The notes under the pieces: model-generated | Database searches by the model: none | What the model saw: the letters and a program-made list of their open reading frames with translations, nothing else | What the model was told of the DNA's origin: nothing | Assembly: GCF_006494715.1 (NCBI RefSeq) | Contig: NZ_CP041151.1 | Location: 744,001-808,000 of the forward strand | Origin: Shewanella sp. SNU WT4 | GTDB taxonomy: Bacteria > Pseudomonadota > Gammaproteobacteria > Enterobacterales > Shewanellaceae | DNA: 64,000 nt | Direction: 5' to 3' | Position numbers and translations under genes: made by a program | Shown: positions 11,614 through 25,482 of the stretch, piece by piece | How positions within the stretch are numbered: the stretch's first letter is position 1 | Layout: every line of letters begins with the position of its first letter

Positions 11614-13470
11614 ATGGCAAAATTACGATCAGCAACCACAACGGAAGGGCGCAATATGGCTGGGGCGCGGGCATTATGGCGAGCCACTGGCGTAAAAGAT
11701 GAAGACTTTGGTAAACCCATAATTGCGATAGCGAATTCATTTACCCAATTTGTGCCAGGCCATGTGCACTTGAAAGACATGGGCGCGTTAGTGGCTAGCG
11801 CCATTGAAGAGGCTGGCGGCATAGCTAAAGAGTTTAATAGTATCGCCGTTGATGATGGCATAGCTATGGGCCATGGCGGCATGCTCTATAGTTTGCCATC
11901 TCGAGAGTTAATTGCCGATAGCTTAGAGTATATGGTCAATGCCCACTGCGCTGATGCCTTAGTGTGTATCTCTAATTGCGACAAGATAACCCCTGGCATG
12001 TTAATGGCCGCGCTGAGGTTAAATATCCCTGTGGTGTTTGTTTCGGGCGGGCCGATGGAAGCGGGCAAAACTAAGCTTTCAGATAAAATTATTAAGCTTG
12101 ATTTGGTTGATGCCATGGTGGCGGGGGCCGATAGCCGCGTGTCTGATAGTGATAGCGCTCAGATAGAGCGCAGCGCTTGCCCAACCTGCGGTTCATGCTC
12201 GGGCATGTTTACTGCTAATTCAATGAATTGTCTTACTGAAGCCTTAGGTTTGTCGCTACCTGGTAACGGCTCATTACTGGCCACCCACAGTGATCGCCGT
12301 GAACTGTTTTTAGAAGCGGGGCGGCGAGTGATGGCCCTTGCTAAACGCTATTATCAGCAAGATGATGAATCGGTTTTACCGCGCAACATTGCCAATTTTA
12401 ACGCCTTTGAAAATGCCATGACCTTAGATATCGCCATGGGCGGCTCGTCCAATACGGTATTGCATCTATTGGCCGCCGCCTATGAGGCGGATATTAACTT
12501 CACTATGGCCGATATCGATAGACTATCGCGCCAAGTGCCGCATTTATGTAAGGTCGCGCCTTCTACCCCTAAATATCATATGGAAGATGTGCACCGCGCT
12601 GGTGGCGTAATGGCGATTTTAGGTGAGTTGCAGCGAGCGAATTTACTCCATACCGATGTTGGCCATGTGGCGCTAGATAACGGCACCTTAGCGGATTTAC
12701 TGGGTCAATATGATGTGATGCAAACGCGTGATGACAACGTCAAGCACATGTTTAGTGCAGGCCCTGCCGGTATTCCTACCACTAAAGCATTTAGTCAATC
12801 ATGCCGCTGGCCAAGTTTAGATACTGACAGACAAGAAGGTTGTATCCGCAGTCTTGACCATGCCTTTAGCCTTGAAGGCGGCTTAGCTGTGTTGACGGGT
12901 AATTTAGCCGCTGATGGCAGCATAGTGAAAACCGCAGGCGTTGATGCCGATAACTTACGTTTTGTCGGGCCTGCGCGGGTATATGAAAGCCAAGATGATG
13001 CGGTCGCTGCGATTTTAGGCGGAGAAGTAATCGCAGGTGACGTAGTCGTTATTCGCTACGAAGGCCCTAAAGGTGGCCCTGGCATGCAAGAAATGCTTTA
13101 TCCCACCAGTTATTTAAAATCCCGCGGCTTAGGTAAAGCCTGCGCCTTGATTACTGATGGCCGTTTTTCTGGTGGTACTTCTGGACTGTCCATTGGTCAT
13201 GTGTCACCAGAGGCTGCTGCTGGTGGCGTGATAGCTTTAGTGCACACTGGCGATATTATTGAGATAGATATTCCCACTCGCCGCATGGAATTAATGGTAA
13301 GCCCTACTGAATTAGCGGCGCGGCGCATGGCTATGCTGGCTAAAGGCGCACAGGCGTGGAAGCCTAACAATCGACAACGCAGTGTTTCTTGGGCATTAAA
13401 AGCCTACGCCTTGTTAGCCACTAGCGCCGATAAAGGTGCGGTGCGCGATCGTAGTCAGTTGGAGGGGTAA
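11614..13470 (+). CDS. ilvD: dihydroxy-acid dehydratase
   Basis: 618 residues, full length for the IlvD/Edd family. It dehydrates 2,3-dihydroxy acids to 2-oxoisovalerate and 2-oxo-3-methylvalerate. Iron-sulfur cluster ligands are seen in [12 protein letters not shown] and [11 protein letters not shown], and a C-terminal active-site block reads [20 protein letters not shown]. The ATG is preceded by AAGGA at a suitable distance. It sits tightly between ilvM and ilvA in the operon, with ilvA beginning 2 bp after its stop. Confidence 0.97.
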   Translation: MAKLRSATTTEGRNMAGARALWRATGVKDEDFGKPIIAIANSFTQFVPGHVHLKDMGALVASAIEEAGGIAKEFNSIAVDDGIAMGHGGMLYSLPSRELIADSLEYMVNAHCADALVCISNCDKITPGMLMAALRLNIPVVFVSGGPMEAGKTKLSDKIIKLDLVDAMVAGADSRVSDSDSAQIERSACPTCGSCSGMFTANSMNCLTEALGLSLPGNGSLLATHSDRRELFLEAGRRVMALAKRYYQQDDESVLPRNIANFNAFENAMTLDIAMGGSSNTVLHLLAAAYEADINFTMADIDRLSRQVPHLCKVAPSTPKYHMEDVHRAGGVMAILGELQRANLLHTDVGHVALDNGTLADLLGQYDVMQTRDDNVKHMFSAGPAGIPTTKAFSQSCRWPSLDTDRQEGCIRSLDHAFSLEGGLAVLTGNLAADGSIVKTAGVDADNLRFVGPARVYESQDDAVAAILGGEVIAGDVVVIRYEGPKGGPGMQEMLYPTSYLKSRGLGKACALITDGRFSGGTSGLSIGHVSPEAAAGGVIALVHTGDIIEIDIPTRRMELMVSPTELAARRMAMLAKGAQAWKPNNRQRSVSWALKAYALLATSADKGAVRDRSQLEG

Positions 13471-13472
13471 CT

Positions 13473-15032
13473 ATGTTAGCGTTAGCGCGAGAATCACAGC
13501 TGACTTTAGCTAACTATTATCTGCAGCAGATTTTACGTTCTAAAGTCTATGACGTTGCTAAGGTGACGCCACTATCTAGCTTGCCAAAGTTATCATCGCG
13601 CCTTGGCTGTCAGGTTTATTTAAAGCGTGAAGATTTGCAACCTGTGCATTCCTTCAAAATTCGCGGCGCTTACAATCGCATTGCCCGCTTATCGCAAGAA
13701 GAGCGCCAACGCGGGGTGATTTGTGCATCCGCCGGTAATCATGCTCAAGGGGTCGCTCTATCGGCGACCAGTTTAGGCATAAGCGCTGTGATTGTGATGC
13801 CAACCACTACGCCCGCTATCAAGATAGATGCCGTAAAACGCCGCGGCGGAGAAGTGCTGCTATATGGTGATGGTTTTGATCAAGCCAATACTTATGCCAA
13901 GCAATTAGCGCAAGAGCAAGGGCGGGTGTATGTCGCCCCCTTTGATGATGAAGCGGTTATTGCAGGGCAAGGCACAGTAGCGCAAGAAATGCTGCAGCAG
14001 CAATCTGACTTACAAGCTATTTATATTCCTGTGGGCGGCGGCGGCTTAATTGCCGGCATGGCCGCTTACTATAAAGCTGTGATGCCTGAAGTGAAGATTA
14101 TAGGGGTTGAACCTGAAGATGCCGCCTGTTTGCAGGCGGCTATGCTTGCTGGGCATCCCGTTACGTTAGAGCAAGTGGGGTTATTTGCTGATGGCGTCGC
14201 GGTTAAGCGCATTGGTGATGAACCGTTTCGCTTGGCCAAAGAGTATGTGGATGAAGTCATTACCGTAAGCTCAGATGAAATCTGCGCGGCGGTAAAAGAT
14301 ATCTTTGAAGATACCCGCGCGATTGCCGAGCCCGCTGGCGCTTTAGCGTTAGCTGGGCTTAAAAAGCATGCTGGCAATAAATTTAATAAAGCGGGCGCTA
14401 TCTTAAGCGGCGCTAATGTCAATTTTCATAGCTTGCGTTATGTCTCTGAGCGCTGTGAGCTCGGTGAACATAAAGAGGCGGTGTTAGCGGTTATCGTTCC
14501 TGAGCAGCCCGGCAGCTTCTTGCGCTTTTGCCAGTTGTTATCGCCGCGCGCCATTACTGAATGTAACTATCGCTTCAACAATCGCCAACAAGCTGTGGTG
14601 TTTGCCGGTGTGCGCATTACAAGTCTTAATGAGTTAGCCGAGCTTATTGGTTCATTAAAGCAAGCGGGGTTTGGCGTGCAAGATTTATCGCAAGATGAAA
14701 CCGCCAAATTACATATCCGCTATATGGTGGGAGGGCGCCCACCACAAGCATTAACTGAGCGCTTATTAAGTTTTGAATTTCCAGAGCATCCTGGCGCACT
14801 ATTAAAGTTTCTGACCACGCTGCAAAGCCAATGGAACATTAGTTTGTTTCATTATCGCAATCATGGCGCCGCTTATGGCCAAGTGCTGGCGGGGTTTGAA
14901 GTACCGAGTACTGACGAGTTAGCCTTTCAGCGCTTTTTAGATGAGCTTGGCTTTATCTACCAAGAACAGACTGGCAGCCCTGCCTATCAATTGTTTTTGC
15001 AGCATGTCGACAGTGACGTTAGTAACAAATAG
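13473..15032 (+). CDS. ilvA: threonine dehydratase, biosynthetic
   Basis: 519 residues. PLP enzyme deaminating threonine to 2-oxobutyrate, the committed step to isoleucine. The PLP lysine lies in SFKIRGAYN, and the glycine-rich phosphate loop is PVGGGGLIAGMA. The C-terminal third (about residues 330-510) carries two ACT-like regulatory domains, as in the isoleucine-inhibited biosynthetic form (E. coli 514 residues) and not in the short catabolic TdcB. The ribosome site GGAGG overlaps the end of ilvD. It is the last gene of the ilvGMDA set. Confidence 0.96.
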   Translation: MLALARESQLTLANYYLQQILRSKVYDVAKVTPLSSLPKLSSRLGCQVYLKREDLQPVHSFKIRGAYNRIARLSQEERQRGVICASAGNHAQGVALSATSLGISAVIVMPTTTPAIKIDAVKRRGGEVLLYGDGFDQANTYAKQLAQEQGRVYVAPFDDEAVIAGQGTVAQEMLQQQSDLQAIYIPVGGGGLIAGMAAYYKAVMPEVKIIGVEPEDAACLQAAMLAGHPVTLEQVGLFADGVAVKRIGDEPFRLAKEYVDEVITVSSDEICAAVKDIFEDTRAIAEPAGALALAGLKKHAGNKFNKAGAILSGANVNFHSLRYVSERCELGEHKEAVLAVIVPEQPGSFLRFCQLLSPRAITECNYRFNNRQQAVVFAGVRITSLNELAELIGSLKQAGFGVQDLSQDETAKLHIRYMVGGRPPQALTERLLSFEFPEHPGALLKFLTTLQSQWNISLFHYRNHGAAYGQVLAGFEVPSTDELAFQRFLDELGFIYQEQTGSPAYQLFLQHVDSDVSNK

Positions 15033-15113
15033 CTTATCGAGGCGATGCTGCGGCTGATACCTATGGTAACTTAGCCTCATTGAGCCGGTATGGATAATAA
15101 ACAAGGAGTTCTA

Positions 15114-16256
15114 ATGATAGTTGCACCAAAAGTTGCGGCCTTTATGCCGCCAAGAAGAATATTAATGGGGCCAGGGCCTTCTGATATTTATCCTCAAGTG
15201 CTTGCGGCGCAGTCGCGGCCAACGGTTGGGCATTTAGATCCCTTGTTTGTGGGCATGATGGATGAATTAAAATCCCTCATTCAATACGCATTCCAAACCC
15301 GTAATGAAATGACGGTAGCGATTTCAGCGCCGGGTAGTGCTGGCATGGAAGCATGCTTTGTTAACTTGGTGGAGCGCGGCGATAAAGTCATCGTTTGTCG
15401 CAATGGCGTTTTTGGCGATCGCATGCGCCAAAATGTCGAGCGCATTGGTGGTCAAGTCATACTGGTTGATAACACTTGGGGTGAACCCGTTAATGTTGAT
15501 GATGTAGCCGCCGCATTGAAGGCGCATCCTGATGCCAAGTTTGTCGCTTTTGTTCATGCTGAAACATCAACGGGGGCATTGTCAGATGCCAAAGCGTTAT
15601 GTGCACTGGCAAAGTCGCACGGCTGCCTCACTATCGTTGATGCCGTCACCTCATTAGGTGGCAGTGAACTATTAGTGGATGAATGGGGCATAGATGCTAT
15701 TTATTCCGGCTCACAAAAATGCTTATCTTGTGTTCCTGGTTTATCGCCAGTGTCCTTTTCAGTTGCTGCCGTTGCCAAATTAACCTCAAGGCAAACCCCA
15801 GTGCAAAGTTGGTTTCTCGATCAGAGCCTAGTGATGGGCTACTGGAGCGGTGAAGGCAAACGTAGTTATCATCACACTGCGCCTGTCAATGCTCTCTATG
15901 CATTACATGAGTCACTGCGTTTATTAGCTGATGCAGGGTTGGAGCAAGCTTGGCAACGCCATATAGTGATGCATCAACAACTAAAAGTTGGCTTGCAGCA
16001 ACTTGGGCTCAGCTTTGTTGTTGCCGAAAACTGCCGTTTACCGCAACTCAATACTGTTTATATCCCAGATGGCGTGAATGATGCGCAGGTTCGTAAAGTC
16101 TTACTTGAGCGTTATAACTTAGAAATCGGCGCAGGCCTTGGTGAATTGGCGGGTAAAGCGTGGCGTATTGGCCTTATGGGCTACGGCGCGCGCGCCGAGA
16201 ATGTCGCCTTGTGCCTCAAGGCGCTGGAAGACGTATTAAATGAGCAAAGAAATTAG
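15114..16256 (+). CDS. class V aminotransferase, alanine-glyoxylate / serine-glyoxylate type
   Basis: 380 residues, fold-type I PLP enzyme of the alanine-glyoxylate/serine-glyoxylate aminotransferase group. The PLP lysine lies in YSGSQKCLSCVPGLSP, a typical site for this group (SxxKxL). The start region PPRRILMGPGPSDIYPQVL is also characteristic. The start is the ATG at 15114-15116 with AAGGAG eight bases upstream. It follows ilvA by 81 bp in the same direction and is closed by a strong terminator, so read-through from the ilv operon is possible. Substrate cannot be decided from sequence. It is not an IlvE homologue, which belongs to fold type IV. Confidence 0.88.
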   Translation: MIVAPKVAAFMPPRRILMGPGPSDIYPQVLAAQSRPTVGHLDPLFVGMMDELKSLIQYAFQTRNEMTVAISAPGSAGMEACFVNLVERGDKVIVCRNGVFGDRMRQNVERIGGQVILVDNTWGEPVNVDDVAAALKAHPDAKFVAFVHAETSTGALSDAKALCALAKSHGCLTIVDAVTSLGGSELLVDEWGIDAIYSGSQKCLSCVPGLSPVSFSVAAVAKLTSRQTPVQSWFLDQSLVMGYWSGEGKRSYHHTAPVNALYALHESLRLLADAGLEQAWQRHIVMHQQLKVGLQQLGLSFVVAENCRLPQLNTVYIPDGVNDAQVRKVLLERYNLEIGAGLGELAGKAWRIGLMGYGARAENVALCLKALEDVLNEQRN

Positions 16257-16329
16257 CAAGGCTTAAGCGCATGTCAGTCAATTAAGTGTGCCGATACTAT
16301 AAAGGTTGGCAGATTTACACCATATTCTG

Positions 16330-16367
16330 GGTAAATGCTGGGCGAGTGACTGGCATTTACCTTTTTT
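16330..16367 (+). terminator. terminator after the aminotransferase gene
   Basis: GGTAAATGC (16330-16338) pairs with GCATTTACC (16353-16361) and is followed by six T residues, a textbook rho-independent terminator. It separates the ilv region from the rRNA operons. Confidence 0.9.
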
Positions 16368-16502
16368 ATGGCGTTTAACTGCTTCTTATTAGCTAGGGTT
16401 TTGCCATGAAAATCTAGGCTTTGTGGATAACTCTGGGGGTAATTTGTGTGCTTCATGGTTGTAAGTTGAGTGTAAATAAATAATGACACTTTATGATGAA
16501 AA

Positions 16503-16739
16503 GCGCTTGCGCTATCGGTTTAACCCCCTATAATGCGCCTCACTGACACGGACAACGGCGCTGTAAGGCAACGATGCTGAGTCAGGATGGAACTTGCGAA
16601 GTAAGTTAACCATGAGTGATTAAGGGTGTTAGGCGAAAGTTTGACCGCTTGAATCCAAGCCTGAAATAAGGGCTTGACCCACTCAGGTTTATGCGTAAAA
16701 TACGCATCCCCAGCCCATCGCGGCAACGTTCTTTAACAA
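16503..16739 (+). promoter_or_regulatory. rrn operon 1 promoters P1, P2 and boxA
   Basis: P1 has TTGCGC (16507-16512), a 16-bp spacer and TATAAT (16529-16534), with an AT-rich upstream tract and a GC-rich discriminator GCGCC. P2 has TTGACC (16674-16679), 16 bp and TAAAAT (16696-16701). A boxA-like antitermination element (CGTTCTTTAACAA) lies at 16727-16739. Between the upstream gene and 16500 (16257-16500) I see only the terminator and AT-rich flank. Confidence 0.75.
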
Positions 16740-16913
16740 GTAGAAGACAAGCAAATCTGTGTGGACATTCACAGTAGTTGATAAATCGACAACGATTTAA
16801 CACGTCTCGCAAGAGACTTCAACGAACGATGTCCGCATAACATGCAAATTTGATGATTTATCATCGAATCGACAGAATTCATTGAGCAGGACTTTCGGGT
16901 CCGAACAAAACTT

Positions 16914-18459
<1,546 letters not shown>

Positions 18460-18758
18460 CCTATGCGATTTAGAATTACTGTTGAGTGTTCACACAGATT
18501 GCCTTGTCTTGTTGACGAGCAAAACATTACCTTCCTTTGAAGGGATGTCGTTCTTTAAAAATTTGGAAAGCTGATAGTAGAACTTAGTGCGCGAGCATTA
18601 GGTGATACAAAATTGAGTTCTCAAAATACTTTAATCAAGTGTTTTGGATATTCTTTAACTTCAGAAATGAAGTAAATCAAGGCGTTCTTTTGCGAAAGCA
18701 AGAGACAGTAAAACCAGCTAGTTGCAATACGCTCAAGTGAAACTCATTTGGGTTGTAT
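18460..18758 (+). other. 16S-23S spacer without tRNA
   Basis: 299 bp. No tRNA cloverleaf can be found, unlike the Ile/Ala or Glu spacers common in this class. It contains a second boxA-like element (GTTCTTTAAAAATTTGG near 18550). The spacers of operons 2 (32743-33041) and 3 (47026-47324) have the same length and sequence as far as I can compare. Confidence 0.85.
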
Positions 18759-21652
<2,894 letters not shown>

Positions 21653-21751
21653 CAACCCAGATGGGTTTTACTGAACAAGCCTGATAAAGAATCGAAAAAT
21701 ACTTGATTGAAGATTGAGTACTCAATAATTAGCTTTCCGAATTTCCAAATT

Positions 21752-21871
21752 TGTCTGGAGACCATAGCACTGTGGCACCACCTGATCCCATTCCGAACTC
21801 AGAAGTGAAACGCAGTCGCGCCGATGGTAGTGTGGGGTTTCCCCATGCGAGAGTAGGTCATCTCCAGGCGC
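21752..21871 (+). rRNA. rrf: 5S ribosomal RNA, operon 1
   Basis: 120 nt, with the terminal stem TGTCTGGAG/CTCCAGGC and the conserved CCGAACTCAGAAGTGAAACG core. The 23S-5S spacer (21653-21751) has no tRNA here. Confidence 0.95.
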
Positions 21872-21895
21872 CTAATTTCTCGCAAGAGAGTCGAT

Positions 21896-21926
21896 AAAGC
21901 CCGTTGCTCACGCAACGGGCTTTTTT
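21896..21926 (+). terminator. rrn operon 1 terminator
   Basis: AAAGCCCGTTGC, 4-nt loop, GCAACGGGC then TTTTTT. A strong rho-independent terminator 24 bp after 5S. Confidence 0.93.
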
Positions 21927-21997
21927 CGTTTAGATTTTTGATTAGCTTACACTCATAACGTCTGATACCAATCCGGTAAGCGTCTGGGCAACTACAC

Positions 21998-23479
21998 CTA
22001 TCTTTTAAAGTTCCATGGTAACAGGCTGTCGATATCCGGTGCTGGTTGGCACAGTTCATTAAGACAAGCCATGATGTAATCAAATGGTACTAAGCCATTG
22101 ACCTTTGCCGTTTCGACAATACTGTAAAGCGTGGCACTGGCATGGGCCCCATTAGCTGTCTGACTGAATAACCAATTTTTTCGGCCAATCACAAACGGTT
22201 TTACGGCTCGCTCTGCACGATTGTTATCAATACTCAGCCTGCCATCATCAACATAACGAATGAGTTTGTGCCATTGATTAGCCAGGTAATTAGCTGCCTC
22301 CATCAGTTTGGTATTACCCACTAAATTGGGCTGGTTTTGCTCAAGCCATGCTTTTAGCTTGCCTAGGATAGGCAGGCTAGCCTCTTGTCTGGCAATGTAC
22401 TTTTCATCAGGACTTTTATCGTTGATGCGTGACTCTACACCGTACAGTTTTTGGATAAGGCTTAATACCATATCCGCTTTGCCGGTTTTATTTTTGCCTT
22501 GCAGCTTTTTTGCCTCGATAAATTTACGACGAGCGTGTGCCCAGCATCCCACTAGGGTTGCCTGTGTTTTTTCATAAGCTTGATATCCATCTACGTGCAA
22601 ATAGCCTTGATATCCATCAAGATAATTGACCACGCAGGCGGCAGCCCGACTGTTATGGAAGTCGTAAAGCACAATATTAGGGATAGGATTATTCGGGGCT
22701 GGTGAATCTCGACCTGAGCAATAGACCCACATGTAGCTGTTTACTTTATCGGATTTCACCACTTTTAATGGCGTTTCATCCGCAAACAACGTGGGCTGTT
22801 TTAACAACTCTGTTTTAAGCCGTTCAACTAATGGTGCGAAGAGGGTGGCTGATTTGTCTATCCAGCTGCTCATTGTCTGGCGACTGAGCTCAATGCCATA
22901 TTGCTTAAACATCGCTTCCTGGCGATAAAGCGGTAACCCGTATTGATATTTACTGGTGATAAGCTGACTGAGTAAACTGCTTGTAGCAATGCCTTTATTG
23001 ATTGGCATCGCTGGCATTGAGGCTTGTTTAATCGGCGTTTGAGTCGAGGATTTATCACAGTGGCGGCAAGCGTATTTAGGCCTAATGTGCTCAATCACTT
23101 TGATTTTGGCTGGAATAAACTCAAGCTTTTCTGATTTATCCTCGCCCATTTTATGTAACTCACCGCCACAGCAATCACAGGTCTTATCGGTGATATCATG
23201 GATAACTTGCTCGCGAGGTAAGTCTTTTGGCAGTGGCTTACGCACAGGCTTTTTGCGGGTATAGCTAATGGTTTGTTGCTCGGCCTCAATGGCTTCAACA
23301 ATCTCTTCCACTTCATTGAATAACTCGCCTTGCCCAACAAAGCCTTCAGCACTTTTGCCGAATTGTTTTTGTTGAGCCAAGCGCCAGCGCTCTTCCAAGG
23401 CTGCGATGAGTGCATCCTTCTGCGCTAACAGTTTTTCAAGTTCAGCAATGCGCTGTGTAAGGGCGAGTTCATTTTTCAT
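21998..23479 (-). CDS. tnpC: IS66 transposase TnpC (element A, full form)
   Basis: 493 residues, full-length IS66 transposase. A coiled N-terminus (about 1-35) is followed by a zinc finger with CDCC (101-104) and CRHC (138-141). The DDE core has Asp234 in LFADETPLK, a second Asp in YLHVDGYQAY (Asp297) and Glu423 in NNRAERAVKPF. This copy contains a nine-residue segment (292-300) that is missing from the copies in elements B and C. ATG start with upstream AGG-rich sequence. It is encoded leftward, downstream of tnpA-tnpB. Confidence 0.95.
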   Translation of the reverse strand: MKNELALTQRIAELEKLLAQKDALIAALEERWRLAQQKQFGKSAEGFVGQGELFNEVEEIVEAIEAEQQTISYTRKKPVRKPLPKDLPREQVIHDITDKTCDCCGGELHKMGEDKSEKLEFIPAKIKVIEHIRPKYACRHCDKSSTQTPIKQASMPAMPINKGIATSSLLSQLITSKYQYGLPLYRQEAMFKQYGIELSRQTMSSWIDKSATLFAPLVERLKTELLKQPTLFADETPLKVVKSDKVNSYMWVYCSGRDSPAPNNPIPNIVLYDFHNSRAAACVVNYLDGYQGYLHVDGYQAYEKTQATLVGCWAHARRKFIEAKKLQGKNKTGKADMVLSLIQKLYGVESRINDKSPDEKYIARQEASLPILGKLKAWLEQNQPNLVGNTKLMEAANYLANQWHKLIRYVDDGRLSIDNNRAERAVKPFVIGRKNWLFSQTANGAHASATLYSIVETAKVNGLVPFDYIMACLNELCQPAPDIDSLLPWNFKR

Positions 23480-23559
23480 GACGCCTATGTTAAGGCATAT
23501 CGAAAGGCTTTGTAGTGCTAATTGACCTTGTTTTGATGATCATCAATTGATCGCAAATA

Positions 23560-23910
23560 TTAAAGTAGTTGCTTACCCGTCACATCAATTTTACTGTGGC
23601 CAATGACATCATAACCCCCTAATAACCAGTGTAATTGCTGCTCGGTTAATGTCATTGTGGGTGACATGAGTTTGGGCCATTTGAACTTATGCTTATCTAA
23701 TCGCTTATACCACAGCGCAAAGCCAGTGTTATCCCAATAAAGTAATTTGAGTTTGTCACGGCCTTTATTACAAAATACAAATAGCGCACCACTGAGCACC
23801 GGTAGTTCAAGCTCGGCTTCGACTAAGGCGGCTAATCCATTAATCGATTTACGAAAATCGACAGCATCGGCACATAAATAGACGGAAGGCACATCAACAA
23901 ACATCCTCAT
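23560..23910 (-). CDS. tnpB: IS66 accessory protein TnpB (element A)
   Basis: 116 residues, IS66 Orf2 family (VYLCADAVDFRKSINGLAAL, then LYWDNTGFALWYKRLDKHKF). It is required with TnpA and TnpC for IS66 transposition, though its biochemical role is unknown. Its start overlaps the tnpA stop by 4 bp (ATGA), indicating translational coupling. Confidence 0.93.
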   Translation of the reverse strand: MRMFVDVPSVYLCADAVDFRKSINGLAALVEAELELPVLSGALFVFCNKGRDKLKLLYWDNTGFALWYKRLDKHKFKWPKLMSPTMTLTEQQLHWLLGGYDVIGHSKIDVTGKQLL

Positions 23911-24251
23911 GCCATTAGCCCCTTAATGATGGTAAGGATATCCGTTGTTGCTAAATCCGCTGAAAGAGTGAGTTGGCCAGTTCGGGTATCAAACAGCACT
24001 GGGTGTTGATGAGTTTGCGTGCAGACTTCAGTGGTGGTTTGTTTTAGTTGTATAAAGCGTGATTGAGTAACGTGAGATGTTTGCTCTGACACGCTTGGCT
24101 GGTACTGTTGCTTACCCAGTAAAGCGCGCTGTTTATAATAGGTGGTAATCGAGACATTATGTTGCTGGCAAAATTCGATATTAGTGCCACTAAAAGTATT
24201 GCGTTGTAAAAGTAACTGTCGCCACTGCTGACTTGTTTTGTGAGTTGTCAT
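23907..24251 (-). CDS. tnpA: IS66 accessory protein TnpA (element A)
   Basis: 114 residues, with a helix-turn-helix-like N-terminus (SQQWRQLLLQRNTFSGTNIEF then CQQHNVSITTYYKQR), typical of IS66 Orf1. The ATG at 24249-24251 with GGAG upstream is preferred over one seven codons earlier. Confidence 0.88.
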   Translation of the reverse strand: MTTHKTSQQWRQLLLQRNTFSGTNIEFCQQHNVSITTYYKQRALLGKQQYQPSVSEQTSHVTQSRFIQLKQTTTEVCTQTHQHPVLFDTRTGQLTLSADLATTDILTIIKGLMA

Positions 24252-24390
24252 CACCTGCTCCAAATTTATCAATGAGCAGATATTTTCAAATAATCAGATT
24301 AACGATGCGAGGTGTGGTTCGCTGGACGGTTACCCAATCCGTACTAAATTGTGATCTAATACACTCATCATTTTCAACTCATTCTATTCT

Positions 24391-25429
24391 GTGAAAAATT
24401 ACACCTCTGTTGAACTCGTTAGATTATCAAAGTCAGAAAAAGACGCCCGCATGCGTATTCGCATTTTGGCTGTTTCTTGCTTCTTGGAATGTCACAATCG
24501 TGCTCAAGTTGCTCGGCAACTCAAGGTTAGTCGTCGCAGTGTCAATGAATGGGTTAAAAAGTACTTAGATTCTGGCATTGATGGTTTGAAAGCCAATATG
24601 AGATCGACAAATGCGAGTAAACTTAGCGAACAGCAAAAGCGGACTCTTTATCAATATATAGACGATTTAAGTCGCTCAGAATTAGGTGGACGATTAACGG
24701 GCGTCGATATTCAATCCTATATAGAACAGCAGTTTGGTATCCATTACCATCTAAACCATGTATATAAAATATTGAAAAGTATAGGTTTAAGCTGGATTAC
24801 CAGTCGTTCTAAGCACCCCAAACAATCCTTAGAAGCTCAAGCTGAATTTAAAAAAACTCATTTCTAAAACGATCGCAACGATCCCTGTTTATATTTCTTT
24901 AGATAGTGTCGATATTTGGTTTCAAGATGAAGCGCGATTTGGTCAGCAGAATACAACGACCAAACTGTGGGCAACAAAAGGCTCTCGCCCCAGAGCGGTA
25001 AAGCAGCAACAATTTGAATATGCTTATCTGTTTGGGGCTGTTTGCCCATCAACGGGGGCAACTGAAGCGTTGGTCACTCCCTTTGTTAACCGGGAGGCGA
25101 TGAGGCAACACTTGAAGCAAATTTCAGAAGCAACCCACTCGGATAGGTATGCTCTTGTTATCATCGATGGCGCGGGGTGGCATACAGACGATATAGCCAA
25201 AGACTTTGATAATTTATCAGTTCTCAAATTACCTCCCTATTCTCCAGAGCTAAATCCAATAGAGCAGGTATGGCAATGGCTAAGACAACACTGTTTAGCC
25301 AATAGATGTTTTGAAGGCTATAACGATATCGTTGAGCAGTGTTGCAGTGCTTGGAATACATTTATTCAGTGCAAGGACAGAGTAAAAAGTTTGTGTACAA
25401 GAGACTGGGCCAAAGTGGGCAATATTTAA
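24391..25429 (+). CDS. IS630 transposase, two overlapping frames (element 1)
   Basis: The first frame (24391-24867, GTG start) encodes the helix-turn-helix part (RAQVARQLKVSRRSVNEWVK). It ends just after TTTAAAAAAAC. The second frame, +1 relative to the first, is open across that A-run and encodes the DDE core to 25429: FQDEARFGQQ, VIIDGAGWH and LPPYSPELNPIEQVW. The seven A residues at 24850-24856 lie at the frame change. Frameshifting or slippage may therefore join the halves, as in other IS630 members. A simple disabling frameshift is the alternative. IS630 element 2 has its frame change at the same protein position, which favours the programmed view. Confidence 0.8.
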
Positions 25430-25482
25430 TGCGGATTGGTATGATACCAATTGAACTAAAGTAAGCGTCTGGGCAACTACAC

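Larger units (their letters stand above)
21976..24333 (-). mobile_element. IS66-family element A (2358 bp)
   Basis: The ends are IS66-like inverted repeats (GTAAGCGTCTGG at the left; GTAACCGTCCAGCG read from the right). It is flanked by an exact 8-bp target duplication CCAATCCG (21968-21975 and 24334-24341), lying at the very left tip of IS630 element 1. It carries tnpA, tnpB and tnpC, all intact. Confidence 0.95.
21966..25441 (+). mobile_element. IS630-family element 1 (interrupted)
   Basis: Bounded by TA on both sides (21966-21967 and 25440-25441), the IS630 target duplication. The ends are inverted (TACCAATCCG... and ...CGGATTGGTA). The first eight bases inside the left end, CCAATCCG, are the duplicated target of the IS66 inserted there. 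Without that IS66 the element is about 1.1 kb with one two-frame transposase gene. Confidence 0.88.

Noticed and set aside
16274..16812. Small minus-strand frames upstream of rRNA operon 1, and similar ones before operons 2 and 3
   Set aside because: They cover the terminator and rrn promoters and show no protein-like features.
18460..18758. Search for tRNA-Ile, Ala or Glu in the 16S-23S spacer
   Set aside because: No acceptor or T-arm pattern was found; the spacer contains only boxA-like and processing sequence.
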